Assembly (NCBI RefSeq): GCF_030268685.1
Contig: NZ_BSRQ01000009.1
Coordinates: 287,791-351,790 of the forward strand
Source: Microtetraspora sp. NBRC 13810
GTDB taxonomy: Bacteria; Actinomycetota; Actinomycetes; Streptosporangiales; Streptosporangiaceae
Length of the DNA: 64,000 bases
Reading direction: 5' to 3'
Part shown: piece after piece, positions 34,111 to 42,709 of the stretch
Layout of the letters: each line of letters opens with the position of its first letter
Position numbering within the stretch: position 1 is the first letter of the stretch
The notes under the pieces: generated by a model
What the model saw: only the letters and a program-made list of their open reading frames with translations
Told to the model about the DNA's origin: nothing
Database searches by the model: none
Translations under genes and position numbers: made by a program

Positions 34111-34465
34111 CGGCCGCCCCGACATCGGTCACTGCCGATCACAGCCAGTCACACCGGCCACGCCCGCCCCCATGACACCCAGGCGTCACGTGTGACATAT
34201 GGCCAGCCGAAAACAGAGCCCTCCGCACAATGCGGAACAGACCCCGCGCTTCCCCTCAACCCGGAAAATCTAAATTTTTCATGAAATAAGGCAACGTAAC
34301 CGGGTACACGGAGCGTCTAGGAAATAACAGAGATCACGGACAGAGCCACTGGCCGTGCGCCTTTGCCCGGGGGGACGGCTCCTCCGCCCGGGTGTCCACG
34401 CCGCCGCGACGGGGCCACACGCGGCGGCGGTGCAGGTTCGTTTCCAGTTAGGCGGGGGTTTTCGC

Positions 34466-35818
34466 ATGCTCTTGATCGGTACTGCCAGGGTGGGGCGGGA
34501 GAGTACGCTCTTCGCCGGTGCGCTGGGGTGGGTGCGCAGGGTGCCGTCCCGGGCGATGCGGTGGGCGCGGTCGGCGCCGGCCCGCCTGGCGTACCGGACG
34601 CTTGAGGCGGTCAACCGGCGGCGGGCGCGGCGGGCGCCCGCACCGGACACCGGGACGGTGCGCATCCTCCTGCTGCACGCCTACGGCATGGGCGGCACCA
34701 TCAGGACCGTGTTCAACCTGGCGGGATACCTCGCCAGGACGCGGGACGTGGAGATCGTCAGCGCGGTGCGGACCAACGAGGAACCGTTCTTCCCGCTGCC
34801 GCCGGGGGTCCGGGTGTCCTTCCTGGACGACAGGACCGTGCCCCCCGGGCGGCTCGCCAAGCTGCTGTCCCGCTATCCCAGCCGCCTGGTGCCCGAGCAG
34901 GAGAACGCCTACCGCACCTTCACGCTCTACACCGACCTGCGTCTCGTCCGTTACCTGCGCTCGCTGCGCACCGGCGTGGTGATCGCCACGCGTCCCGCGT
35001 TCGCGCTGAACGTCGCGCTGTTCGCACCGCCCGAGGTGATCACCATCGCCCAGGAGCACGTCACCCTGGAGTCGCACGCGCCCGAGATGCAGGCCAGGAT
35101 GAAGCGCAGGTACGGCAGGCTCGACGCCTTCGTCACGCTGACCCGCGCTGACCTGCGTCAGTACAAGCAGATGCTGAAGCGGGCCAGGCCGGCGCACCTG
35201 CTGCGCATCCCGAACGCGGTCCCGCCGCTCGCCGGGGACGTGTCCACGCTGGAGGAGAAGGTCGCGATCGCGATCGGCCGGGTGGTGCACGCCAAGGGCT
35301 TCGACCGGCTGGTGAACGCGTGGAAGCAGGTGGCCGTCGAGCACCCCGACTGGGTGCTCCGCATCTACGGCGCCGGCACCCCCGAGCGGGAGGAACGGCT
35401 GCGCACCCGGATCGCGGACGCCGGCCTGTCGGACAGGATCCTGCTGATGGGCAGCACCCCCGACGTGGGCCTCGCCCTCGCGCAGTCCTCGATCTACCTG
35501 GTCGGGTCACGCTACGAGGGGTTCGGCATGACGATCCTGGAGGCGATGAGCAAGGGGGTGCCGGTGGTGAGCTTCGACTGCCCGCACGGCCCCCGCGAGA
35601 TCATCACCCACGAGAGCGACGGGCTGCTGGTCCGGTCCAAGCGGGCGGCGGTGTTCGGCGAGGCCGTACTGCGGGTGATCGAGGACGCGGAGCTGCGCGC
35701 CAAGATGGGGGAGAACGCCGTGCGGACCGCCGCGCAGTACGACCTCGACGAGATCGGCGCGCAGTGGGACGCGCTGCTCGAAGAGGTGACCGCGACCAGG
35801 CTCGCCGCACGGGGGTGA
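34466..35818 (+). CDS. GT4-family glycosyltransferase
   Basis: 450 residues from the ATG at 34466, which has GGGGG upstream; the frame opens at 34355 but the extra 37 residues look non-coding. GT-B fold: N-domain start VRILLLHAYGMGGTIRTVFNLAGYLA, hinge IPNAVPPLAGD, donor domain AIGRVVHAKGFDRLVNAW and RIYGAGTPEREERL, and the E-x7-E motif SRYEGFGMTILEAMSKG. Retaining transferase using a nucleotide sugar, probably for a cell-surface polymer. The RTVFNLAGYL region is close to RSVVNLAGEL in the glycosyltransferase at 46987-48057, so the two are likely paralogues. Followed by a hairpin. Confidence 0.88.
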   Translation: MLLIGTARVGRESTLFAGALGWVRRVPSRAMRWARSAPARLAYRTLEAVNRRRARRAPAPDTGTVRILLLHAYGMGGTIRTVFNLAGYLARTRDVEIVSAVRTNEEPFFPLPPGVRVSFLDDRTVPPGRLAKLLSRYPSRLVPEQENAYRTFTLYTDLRLVRYLRSLRTGVVIATRPAFALNVALFAPPEVITIAQEHVTLESHAPEMQARMKRRYGRLDAFVTLTRADLRQYKQMLKRARPAHLLRIPNAVPPLAGDVSTLEEKVAIAIGRVVHAKGFDRLVNAWKQVAVEHPDWVLRIYGAGTPEREERLRTRIADAGLSDRILLMGSTPDVGLALAQSSIYLVGSRYEGFGMTILEAMSKGVPVVSFDCPHGPREIITHESDGLLVRSKRAAVFGEAVLRVIEDAELRAKMGENAVRTAAQYDLDEIGAQWDALLEEVTATRLAARG

Positions 35819-35825
35819 AGAACGA

Positions 35826-35866
35826 GACGACCCCCGAGGCGGCCCTCACGGGCACCGGGGGTCGTC
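35826..35866. terminator. Convergent hairpin terminator
   Basis: An 11-bp stem GACGACCCCCG / CGGGGGTCGTC with a 19-base loop, between the glycosyltransferase stop (35818) and the end of the leftward miniprotein gene (35879). Serves either strand. Confidence 0.65.
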
Positions 35867-35878
35867 AGGTCACACGCT

Positions 35879-36028
35879 CTAGTGGCCGCGGGCACGGAAC
35901 CTGGCGAGCAGCCCGCGAACCTTGTCCCGGTTGCGCGGGTCCTTCGCCATCCGCTTGGCCTTCTCCACGGTCTCATGACCCTGCGGGGTGTTCAGATAAC
36001 GCCGGACTCTGTCCACCAAGGATGACAT
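35879..36028 (-). CDS. Conserved 49-residue basic miniprotein
   Basis: Starts at the ATG at 36028, immediately behind a very strong AGGAGGAGG site; the longer frame to 36079 is unlikely. Sequence pattern SSLVDRVRRYLNTPQGHETVEKAKRMAKDP then basic, helical C-terminus LLARFRARGH. I recognise the style of a short actinobacterial protein but no function. Many Lys/Arg residues suggest nucleic-acid or membrane-surface contact. Confidence 0.7.
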   Translation of the reverse strand: MSSLVDRVRRYLNTPQGHETVEKAKRMAKDPRNRDKVRGLLARFRARGH

Positions 36029-36088
36029 GCCTCCTCCTCTCCTCGGATGGTCCACTACCCGAAAGAGGCGCGTGCTCACCGGATGGAG

Positions 36089-36766
36089 TCAGGCCGCCGC
36101 CATTTCGAAGAAGAGATATTCCAGCCGGACCGCCCTGGCGAAGACGTCCCTGACGCGTTCCTGCGCGTCCGCGCCGAGGCCGGGGCCGAGCCGGTCCAGC
36201 TCGGTGCGCAGGAACTCCACCCACGCGCGGAACTCCGGCCCTTCGTGCAACTCGATCCACTCCCTGTGCACGAAGCTCGCCGGCGGCGGCCCGGCCGCGC
36301 GGCTCGCCCAGCCCAGGTAGCACCACTCGGCCACGCAGAGCACCGCGACGATCACCGGGTAGTCCTGACCGGTCCTGGCCTCGTCCATGAGGGCGCGGAA
36401 GTCGGCGGTGACCGGTTCCGGCGCGGCCGGCTCGCCCGGCGGCACGCCGAGGGCCTCCAGGGCTCGGTGGAAGTAGGTCTTCTCCTGCGCCGTGGCCGTC
36501 TGGCCGAGGAACCTGCCGAACGGCACCCGCGCCTCGAAGGTGTCCGCGCTCGCCACCGCCGCGCCGAGCAGGGCGGTGAAGGAGTCGACGAACTGGAAGT
36601 CCTGCTCCAGGTAGCGCCGCATGTCCGCCTCGCCGGTGGTGATGGCCGCGGCGAAGGGGTGGGCGACCACCGCGTCCCAGTCCGCGCCGGCGCTCTGCCG
36701 CAGCCACTCGCTGAACCGCGGCTCGGCGGCGTCACGCGCCCAGACGGCGTAGGGAACGGGGGTCAT
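36089..36766 (-). CDS. TenA-like thiaminase II / aminohydrolase family protein
   Basis: 225 residues with GAGGAGG before the ATG at 36766. All-helical haem-oxygenase-like fold: VAHPFAAAITTGEADMRRYLEQDFQFVDSFTALLGAAVASA matches the TenA N-terminal signature, and VAVLCVAEWCYLGWA holds the C-terminal Glu/Tyr pocket. TenA hydrolyses thiamin breakdown products in salvage; members lacking other thiamin genes nearby may do something else. No thiazole or pyrimidine synthesis genes are adjacent. Confidence 0.75.
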   Translation of the reverse strand: MTPVPYAVWARDAAEPRFSEWLRQSAGADWDAVVAHPFAAAITTGEADMRRYLEQDFQFVDSFTALLGAAVASADTFEARVPFGRFLGQTATAQEKTYFHRALEALGVPPGEPAAPEPVTADFRALMDEARTGQDYPVIVAVLCVAEWCYLGWASRAAGPPPASFVHREWIELHEGPEFRAWVEFLRTELDRLGPGLGADAQERVRDVFARAVRLEYLFFEMAAA

Positions 36767-36989
36767 GCGAACCTCCTCTTACGGGGGGGAAGGGGCCGCT
36801 CGCAGTCTGCCAGCCGCCCGTCCGCGTTGATCCGGAGGGGCACACGCGGCACCGTTGTGACCGCATGACACCGGTCTTAACCCTCTCCACGGCCAGCCAT
36901 GAGCAGAAGCAAGCAATCATTTTGCCGTTCCGTGAGCTTCAATGGCCTATACAGGATCCAATGACGAAATATCGGACGCCGGGGGACTC

Positions 36990-38111
36990 ATGGGAGCCGG
37001 TCTGCCGCGGAGGATCCGAACGATCCGTGCGCGGGTGACATTCACAGCATTGATCATATTCACGCTGTTCTTGGCGGTCAGCATGCTGGCCACCTACACC
37101 ATAGTGCGGCAGGCGGAAAGACGGCCTGACGTGCTCGCCGGGCACAGCCTGGAGGTGGCGCTCGTCGCGCTCTCGCTGGTGCTGCTCGCCCTGGTCGGCT
37201 GGAGTACGTGGTGGTCGGTGGGCCGCACGCTGCGCCCGATCGACCGCATCAGGGCGGAGATCGCCGAGATCACCGCCTACGACCTCAGCAGGCGGATGCC
37301 GGTGGACGACGACAACGACGAGATCGCCAGGCTCGCCGCCACCGTCAACCAGACGCTCGACCGGCTGGAGCGCGCCGTGCAGCACGAGCGCCAGTTCGCC
37401 TCCGACGCCTCGCACGAGCTGCGCACCCCGCTGACCGGGATGCGCGCCAGGATCGAGGTCGCGCTGGCCGACCCCACGGACAGCGACCCCTGGGAGACCC
37501 TCCGGGCCGCCCTCAAGGACTCCGAGCGCCTCTCCCAGATCACCAACGACCTCCTCATGCTCTCCCGCCTGGACTCCGGTCTGCGCCCGCGCGAGGAGCA
37601 CGTCGACCTGGCCCTGCTGGTCCAGTCGCTGCTCAAGAACCTCTGCAAGCGGGTCCCCGTGCAGGCCGACATCTCCCCCGGCGTCGCCGTACAGGGCGAC
37701 ACGACACAGCTCACCCGGCTGGTCACCAACCTGCTCGCCAACGCCGACCGGCACGCGGAGAGCCGCATCGAGATCTCCGTCGGCTCGGTCGGCGGACAGG
37801 CCAGGCTGGAAGTCAGGGACGACGGCGTCGGCATCGCCATCGCCGACCGGGAACGCGTCTTCCAGCGCTTCACCCGCCTGGACAGCGCGCGCAGCCGCGG
37901 CAACGGCGGAACCGGCCTCGGCCTGCCGATCGCCAGGGACATCGCGGTCGCCCACCACGGCCGCCTGGACATCGAGGACCCGCTCGACGGCAAGGGAGCC
38001 CGCCTCGTGCTCCGCCTCCCCCTCGAAACGGCCGCGGACGTCGCCGCGGACCGCGCCGGCCGCACCCCCGACCCCACTCCCCCGCGCCACCCTCAGCATC
38101 GCGCCGCCTGA
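36990..38111 (+). CDS. Orphan sensor histidine kinase
   Basis: 373 residues from the ATG at 36990, preceded by CCGGGGGACTC; an upstream ATG at 36942 would add 16 residues. Two membrane helices (TFTALIIFTLFLAVSMLATYTIV and LEVALVALSLVLLALVGWSTWW) enclose only about 20 external residues, so it probably senses within the membrane. HAMP (TLRPIDRIRAEIAEI), HisKA with FASDASHELRTPLTGM, then ATPase boxes N (LVTNLLANADRHA), G1 (VRDDGVGIA) and G2 (GGTGLGLPIARDI). No response regulator is adjacent. Ends at a 15-bp-stem terminator. Confidence 0.88.
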   Translation: MGAGLPRRIRTIRARVTFTALIIFTLFLAVSMLATYTIVRQAERRPDVLAGHSLEVALVALSLVLLALVGWSTWWSVGRTLRPIDRIRAEIAEITAYDLSRRMPVDDDNDEIARLAATVNQTLDRLERAVQHERQFASDASHELRTPLTGMRARIEVALADPTDSDPWETLRAALKDSERLSQITNDLLMLSRLDSGLRPREEHVDLALLVQSLLKNLCKRVPVQADISPGVAVQGDTTQLTRLVTNLLANADRHAESRIEISVGSVGGQARLEVRDDGVGIAIADRERVFQRFTRLDSARSRGNGGTGLGLPIARDIAVAHHGRLDIEDPLDGKGARLVLRLPLETAADVAADRAGRTPDPTPPRHPQHRAA

Positions 38112-38191
38112 AGATGACCCCGCCCGCCCAGACCGCCGCATGAGGCTCCCAGGCCGGTCTGACCCGGGCGGGGTTCCCCTTACCCGCCACG

Positions 38192-38228
38192 AACGGCCCA
38201 GGACGGCTGCGACCCGTCCTGGGCCGTT
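38192..38228. terminator. Strong convergent hairpin terminator
   Basis: Perfect 15-bp stem AACGGCCCAGGACGG / CCGTCCTGGGCCGTT with a 7-base loop, between the histidine kinase gene and the end of kynU. Confidence 0.85.
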
Positions 38229-38239
38229 GTGGCGCGTGC

Positions 38240-39490
38240 TCAGGTGACCGTCAGGCGGCTGCGGTACCGGGGAGCGTCCCAGAGCCCGCGGTGCAGGACC
38301 TCGGCGAAGGTGGCGGCGGCGTCGAAGACGTCCACGTAACGCAGATAGAGCGGGGCGAAGCCGAAGCGGAGGATGTCCGGCGCCCGGAAGTCGCCGTGTA
38401 CGCCCCGGTCGATCAGGGCGCGCATGACCGGATAGCCGTCGGCGTGGTGGAAGCTCACCTGGCTGCCCCGCTCCGCCGGGTCGCGCGGGGTCGCGAGCCG
38501 CAGCCCGGGGGCGCCGGAGGACTCCACGAGCTCGATGAAGAGCGAGGTCAGGGCCACGCTCTTGGCCCGCACGGCGGCGAGGTCCACCCGGTCCCAGATG
38601 TCGAGGGCGGCGTCGAGCCCGGCGAAGGACAGCACGTGCGGGGTGCTGACGCCGAACCGGCGGACGCCGTCGGCCGGGCGGAAGCCGGGCTCGAAGGCGA
38701 ACGGCTCGGCGTGCGCGTACCAGCCGGACAGGACGTTCCGCGCGCTCCCGTGGTGGCGCGGGTTGACATAGAGGAACGCCGGGGCGCCCGGCCCGCCGTT
38801 GAGGTACTTGTACGTGCAGCCGACCGCGAAGTCCGCCGCCGACACGTCCACCTGGTAGGCCCCGGCGCTGTGGCACAAATCCCAGACCATCAGCGCGCCC
38901 GCCGCGTGCGCCGCCGCGGTCACCCGCCCGACGTCGAGGCGGGCGCCGGTCCGGTAGTTCACCTCCGACAACAGCACGACGGCGACGTCCTGGTCCAACG
39001 CTTCCAAAGCACCCGTGTCCCCAATGTTCCCGATGTTCCCGATGTCCCCGATGTCGCGCACCTCGTGGCCGAAGACCTCGGCGAGGTTCTGCACGATGTA
39101 GCCGTCGGTGGGGAAGTCGGTCAGGTCGGCGACGATGACCCGGCGGCCGGGCCGCAGCCGCACGGCCGCCGCGACGGTCTGGAAGATCGCGATCGACGTG
39201 GTGTTGCCTGCGACGACCTCGCCGGGACCCGCGCCGATCAGCGGCGCGATCCGGTCGCCCGCCCGCAGCGGCTGCTCCCACCACCCCGCCGCGTTCCACC
39301 CGCCGACGAGGTCGTGCCCCCACTCCCGCTCGACCGTGCGCGCCACCCGCGCCGCGGCCCCCTTGGGCGGCGCGCCCAGCGAGTTGCCGACCAGGTAGAC
39401 GACGCCCTCCGGCAGGACGAACTCGTCCCGGAAGTCCCTGAGCGGATCCTGTTCGTCGAGGGCGGCGCAGTCGGCGCGCGATATCGTCAC
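38240..39490 (-). CDS. kynU: Kynureninase
   Basis: 416 residues. A PLP-dependent fold type I enzyme that hydrolyses kynurenine or 3-hydroxykynurenine to anthranilate or 3-hydroxyanthranilate plus alanine. YLVGNSLGAPPKG at the N-terminus, NTTSIAIFQTV as the phosphate-binding turn, LLSEVNYRTGARLD, VWDLCHSAGA (PLP-contacting Asp) and GCTYKYLNGGPGAPAF with the Schiff-base Lys are all family landmarks. A short in-frame 9-bp repeat adds DIGDIGNIGNIGDTG near residue 145. The broken hydratase gene just upstream suggests a former kynurenine/meta-cleavage operon. Confidence 0.95.
   Translation of the reverse strand: MTISRADCAALDEQDPLRDFRDEFVLPEGVVYLVGNSLGAPPKGAAARVARTVEREWGHDLVGGWNAAGWWEQPLRAGDRIAPLIGAGPGEVVAGNTTSIAIFQTVAAAVRLRPGRRVIVADLTDFPTDGYIVQNLAEVFGHEVRDIGDIGNIGNIGDTGALEALDQDVAVVLLSEVNYRTGARLDVGRVTAAAHAAGALMVWDLCHSAGAYQVDVSAADFAVGCTYKYLNGGPGAPAFLYVNPRHHGSARNVLSGWYAHAEPFAFEPGFRPADGVRRFGVSTPHVLSFAGLDAALDIWDRVDLAAVRAKSVALTSLFIELVESSGAPGLRLATPRDPAERGSQVSFHHADGYPVMRALIDRGVHGDFRAPDILRFGFAPLYLRYVDVFDAAATFAEVLHRGLWDAPRYRSRLTVT
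39020..39055 (-). repeat. kynU: 9-bp coding microsatellite in kynU
   Basis: Four adjacent 9-bp units on the + strand (CCCAATGTT, CCCGATGTT, CCCGATGTC, CCCGATGTC), each coding a D/N-I-G tripeptide on the minus strand. A weaker unit precedes them. Copy number can vary without frameshift. Confidence 0.85.
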
Positions 39491-39554
39491 CCGGACATCC
39501 TCCCAACTCCCCCCGACCCGGCCTTGCCCACCCCGCGCGCCGCCCGGCCCCGTC

Positions 39555-39928
39555 CTAGACGAACACCGCCCGGACCGAGCCCAGGCCGTCGATCCGCGCC
39601 TCGAACGCGTCGCCGGGCTCGACCGGGACGATCGGCCCGAGCGCGCCCGTGAGGACGATGTCCCCCGCCGCCAGCGGATAGTCCGTCTCGCGCAGCGTGT
39701 TGGCCAGCCACACGGCGGCGTTCAGCGGGTGGCCGAGGCAGGCCGCGCCCGCCCCGGTGGAGACCTCCTGGCCGCGCCTGGTCATGGTCATCCCGGCCAG
39801 CCGCAGGTCCAGCCCGGCGAGCGGGATGGGCGTGTTGCCGAGCACGAAGGCGCCGGCGGAGGCGTTGTCGGCGACCGTGTCGCCGCGCTGCCCCGCAGAT
39901 CCACGGCCTGTGCCCACTCGTCCTGCAT
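39555..39928 (-). pseudogene. Truncated 2-keto-4-pentenoate hydratase (FAH family) remnant
   Basis: The frame from about 39905 down to 39555 encodes about 110 residues that match the C-terminal part of MhpD/4-oxalocrotonate-decarboxylase-type proteins: [69 protein letters not shown]. Full proteins are about 260 residues. An ATG at 39928 starts a short peptide ([13 protein letters not shown]) in another frame that runs straight into this fragment, as expected of an internal deletion plus frameshift. Probably non-functional. Such hydratases act in meta-cleavage of catechols and aminophenols, which fits the kynU neighbour. Confidence 0.75.
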
Positions 39929-40093
39929 ACCGATCACTCTCCCGCCGCCCGCGACCCCACGCAATCCCGGCCTCCACCCCGGCGGAGGCGGTGGAACCCG
40001 CGAACCCAGGCAATCCAGGCGCTCCGCCCCGGTGGGGCGGTGGTGGGCGGGCGCCGGGTCCGCCTTGGGGCAGGAGGCGGGAAAGGCGGGGAG

Positions 40094-40816
40094 ATGCCAT
40101 CGTTTGATCTCATGGAAACCCGAAACGCATTGGTGAGCACCGGGGACGGCGACTTCGACGTCCCCCTGTGGCTGCCCCCGGCCGGGAGGGGCCCGGGCAT
40201 TCTGCTGGTCCAGGAGATCTTCGGCGTGGGCCCCTACATCCGGAAGGTCGCCGAGGACCTCGCCGCGCTGGGCTACGTCGTGGCGGCCCCCGAACTGTTC
40301 TGGCGGCTGCGCGCGCACTGGCGGGCGGAGGAGGGCGACGACCCGGTGCCGGCGTCGATAGACCTGGCCTCGCGGTTCGACTTCGAGACGGGGGTGGCGG
40401 ACTGCGAGCTGGCCCTGCGGCACCTGCGCGGGCTGCCCGAGGTGACCGGGCGGACCGGCGCGCTGGGCTTCTGCCTCGGCGGCTCGCTCGCCTACACGCT
40501 CGCCGCGCGGACCGACCTCGACGCCCTCGTGTCGTTCTACGGCTCCCAGGTGCCCGGCACCCTCGACCTGATGGACCGGATCACCGCCCCGGCGCTCTTC
40601 GTCTTCGGCGGCTCGGACCCCTACATCCCGCGCGAGGACGTCGCCAAGGTGGAGCGGGCGGCGGCGGGGAGGCCCGGCATGGAGGTCCACGTGCTGGAGG
40701 AGGCGGGACACGCCTTCCACAACCACGTGGCCCCCGGCTTCTACGATGCGAAGGCCGCGCCGGTCGCCTGGGAGCTCGCCGTGACCTTTCTCGAACGCCA
40801 CCTTCCTGTTACCTGA
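40094..40816 (+). CDS. Dienelactone hydrolase family protein
   Basis: 240 residues from the ATG at 40094 (GGCGGGGAG before it); the frame is open to 40040 but adds only a Gly/Arg-rich tail. Nucleophile Cys in [14 protein letters not shown], acid Asp in [13 protein letters not shown], His in [52 protein letters not shown] is the characteristic N-terminal core. It would open dienelactones in aromatic ring degradation, consistent with the kynureninase/hydratase neighbourhood, although many members act on other esters. Followed by a T-tailed terminator. Confidence 0.88.
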   Translation: MPSFDLMETRNALVSTGDGDFDVPLWLPPAGRGPGILLVQEIFGVGPYIRKVAEDLAALGYVVAAPELFWRLRAHWRAEEGDDPVPASIDLASRFDFETGVADCELALRHLRGLPEVTGRTGALGFCLGGSLAYTLAARTDLDALVSFYGSQVPGTLDLMDRITAPALFVFGGSDPYIPREDVAKVERAAAGRPGMEVHVLEEAGHAFHNHVAPGFYDAKAAPVAWELAVTFLERHLPVT

Positions 40817-40826
40817 GCCGTGAGGA

Positions 40827-40871
40827 GGCGCGGCGGCCACGGCCCGCGGGGCACGGCCGCCGCGCCCTTTT
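40827..40871 (+). terminator. Rho-independent terminator
   Basis: Perfect 12-bp stem GGCGCGGCGGCC / GGCCGCCGCGCC with a 16-base loop, followed by CTTTT, 11 bases after the dienelactone hydrolase stop. Confidence 0.85.
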
Positions 40872-41208
40872 CGCCACGATCATGCTGCTGAGCGGGGCGT
40901 CGTCACTCACCGTCGAACTTCCGCGATATGCCCTCCAACGTGGACGGCTTCCCTTGTCGACGACATCCGGCTCAACTCAGTAGGAAACTGTGCCCCGAGC
41001 GGGTATTAGCCGTGCGTGGTGGATCATACGCATACCGGCCAGGACCGTTCCACGGTAACGGACCGCGAAAACCCCCGTAGATCACCACATGGGCACGATC
41101 CACTCCAAAGAAGCACGGGACCATCCTGAGTATCTGTGCGATCGTGGACAAGACGGGGCAAGTTCTCTGGAGACGCCAAACCCGGTTGGTGACAGAGGGT
41201 GATCACAC
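40872..41208. other. Intergenic region upstream of GntR gene
   Basis: About 340 bases without a gene. It is AT-richer than its surroundings in places and should hold the rightward promoter of the regulator; AGAGGGTG just before the GTG at 41209 is the likely ribosome-binding site. No strong palindrome or repeat was seen. Confidence 0.5.
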
Positions 41209-41961
41209 GTGTCGGAATCCCCGGTATCCAACGAGCCGCCGATCTATCGGCGTATCGCCGATGGGCTTCGCGCGGCGATCCTGTCCGGCGAGCTACGTGA
41301 CGGGGATCGACTGCCAGGCGAAAACGCCCTCATGGCGGAGCATGGAATAGCGCGCGCCACGGCCAGGCAGGCCCTGGCCGTGCTGATCAACGAAGGGCTG
41401 GCGGTGCCCAAACGGGGCTCAGGCGTGTACGTCCGCAGGTTCAAGCCGATCAGGCGGCACGGCTCCCGCCGCCTCTCCCGCGACCAGTGGGGCGGCGGGA
41501 AGGCCATCTGGGAGGCGGACGCGCGGGGCCGGCCGTACACGGTGGACGCGGTGGAGATCGCGCGGGAGCGCGCGGGGGAGAACGCCTCGCGGGTGTTCGG
41601 CGGCGGCGAGGTGTGGGTGCGCCGCAGGCGCTACTCGGTGGACGGGCGGCCGGTGCAGTTCGCCACGTCGGCCTTCCCCGCCGACCTGGTGGACGGGACG
41701 CCCATCGTGCTGCCGGACACCGGCCCCGGCGGCGTCTACGCGCGACTGGGCGAGCTGGGCCACGCGCCCGTGCACTTCACCGAGGAGGTGCAGGCGCGGA
41801 TGCCGCATCCCCCGGAGGCGAAGGCGCTGGACCTGCCCGCGGGGACACCGGTGATCATCATCTTACGGACCGCGTTCACGGCCGGCGGGACGCCTGTGGA
41901 GCTGAACGAGATGATCCTGGACGCCGCGTCGTATGTACTCCAGTACGACTTCGACGCCTAA
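41209..41961 (+). CDS. GntR-family regulator with UTRA domain (HutC subfamily)
   Basis: 250 residues from the GTG at 41209. N-terminal winged helix: PIYRRIADGLRAAILSGELRDGDRLPGENALMAEHGIARATARQALAVLINEGLAVPKRGSGVYV (residues about 10-75). The C-terminal UTRA effector domain includes VWVRRRRYSVDGRPVQFATSAFPADL and LRTAFTAGGTPVELNEMIL. A cytoplasmic repressor or activator sensing a small sugar or acid. The next gene, a 74-residue protein, follows on the same strand; no obvious metabolic target is adjacent. Confidence 0.9.
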   Translation: MSESPVSNEPPIYRRIADGLRAAILSGELRDGDRLPGENALMAEHGIARATARQALAVLINEGLAVPKRGSGVYVRRFKPIRRHGSRRLSRDQWGGGKAIWEADARGRPYTVDAVEIARERAGENASRVFGGGEVWVRRRRYSVDGRPVQFATSAFPADLVDGTPIVLPDTGPGGVYARLGELGHAPVHFTEEVQARMPHPPEAKALDLPAGTPVIIILRTAFTAGGTPVELNEMILDAASYVLQYDFDA

Positions 41962-42081
41962 GTCAAGGAAAGACGTCAAGCGATAGGTTGACCTGACCCC
42001 CGAGATCATAGATTTCTCTAGAGATGTGCCTCACCTTCAGAGATGAAAGGTTGCATACCGGGCCCCGGGAAGGGTGAACAG

Positions 42082-42306
42082 ATGTCCTTTGATCGGCATC
42101 TCGCGGAAATCGCCCGGGAGTACCCGGATTGGACGATCTGGAGGAGCGACGCCGGCCGCTGGTGGGCCACCAGGCACCACCCGCTGTCGGTCGCCGAGCG
42201 AGAGGCCGGATGCGCCATGACCATCGACGCCGACACGCCCGGTGAGCTGCGCGAGCAGCTCACCGACCAGCGTGAGCGGGCCGCCTCGGTGGGCCCCGAT
42301 CCGTAA
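42082..42306 (+). CDS. Small acidic/Trp-rich protein downstream of GntR
   Basis: 74 residues from the ATG at 42082 (AAGGGTG upstream). SFDRHLAEIAREYPDWTIWRSDAGRWWATRHHPLS, then a helical tail GELREQLTDQRE. I do not know its function; small proteins of this type are common in actinomycetes next to GntR regulators. A palindrome TCTCTAGAGA lies at 42015-42024 in its leader. Confidence 0.65.
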   Translation: MSFDRHLAEIAREYPDWTIWRSDAGRWWATRHHPLSVAEREAGCAMTIDADTPGELREQLTDQRERAASVGPDP

Positions 42307-42464
42307 ACCGCGCCCGACGTCCCGTGGAACGCGCCACGCCCGGGGGCGTGCCTTCCCCGGGCCCTCCAGCCGCCCGGTGCCGGGTCCAGCGTTCAGGCGG
42401 CCTCGGCGCCGGGCACCAGCGCGGAAGCCTCCGACCCTATCGGGGGCGGGGGTTTCCGCTTGGA

Positions 42465-42502
42465 GTTCACGCGGGCGGACACCTGGTCCGTCCCGCGTGA
42501 AC
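42465..42502. terminator. Long stem hairpin
   Basis: GTTCACGCGGG / CCCGCGTGAAC arms enclose a second CGGAC / GTCCG pair, giving about 16 bp interrupted by one bulged T and a 5-base loop. It lies between the small protein gene (end 42306) and the leftward coiled-coil gene (end 42710). Confidence 0.7.
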
Positions 42503-42521
42503 TCTTACCCCCTGTCTCACA

Positions 42522-42545
42522 GGCGGGCGCCATGTGGCGCCCGCC
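42522..42545. terminator. Second hairpin in convergent region
   Basis: Perfect 10-bp stem GGCGGGCGCC / GGCGCCCGCC with the 4-base loop ATGT. Either strand could use it. Confidence 0.65.
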
Positions 42546-42709
42546 TCCCCCTCATACGACTCCTCACGAACGGGCACCGCCGACGCCCGCCCCACAACAA
42601 CCTCTACCTCAATGGGGCGGCCGCTGCTCGGTCCGTCCCGAGGGGAGTCCTACCCCGTTCGGCGGCCGCTCCTAACGGTGTTCAACAAGAATCAGCAGGT
42701 CACAGGCCA

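Larger units (their letters stand above)
33504..34465. other. Long regulatory intergenic region between encapsulin operon and glycosyltransferase
   Basis: About 960 bases without a convincing gene. From left to right it holds the roughly 0.3-kb leader of the encapsulin operon, its promoter (33798-33826), an inverted repeat (33890-33913), a six-copy 10-bp tandem repeat (34051-34110), a short palindrome GTCACGTGTGAC (34195-34206), and an AT-rich stretch with TCTAAATTTTTCATGAAATA near 34270 that may start transcription towards the glycosyltransferase. Open frames here are low in sequence quality and overlap these elements. Confidence 0.6.
42307..42709. other. Convergent intergenic region with stacked hairpins
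   Basis: About 400 bases between two convergent genes. It carries the two hairpins listed separately (42465-42502 and 42522-42545) and two copies of GGCGGCCGC. Frames that run across it give Pro/Arg-rich products and are not supported. Confidence 0.6.
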
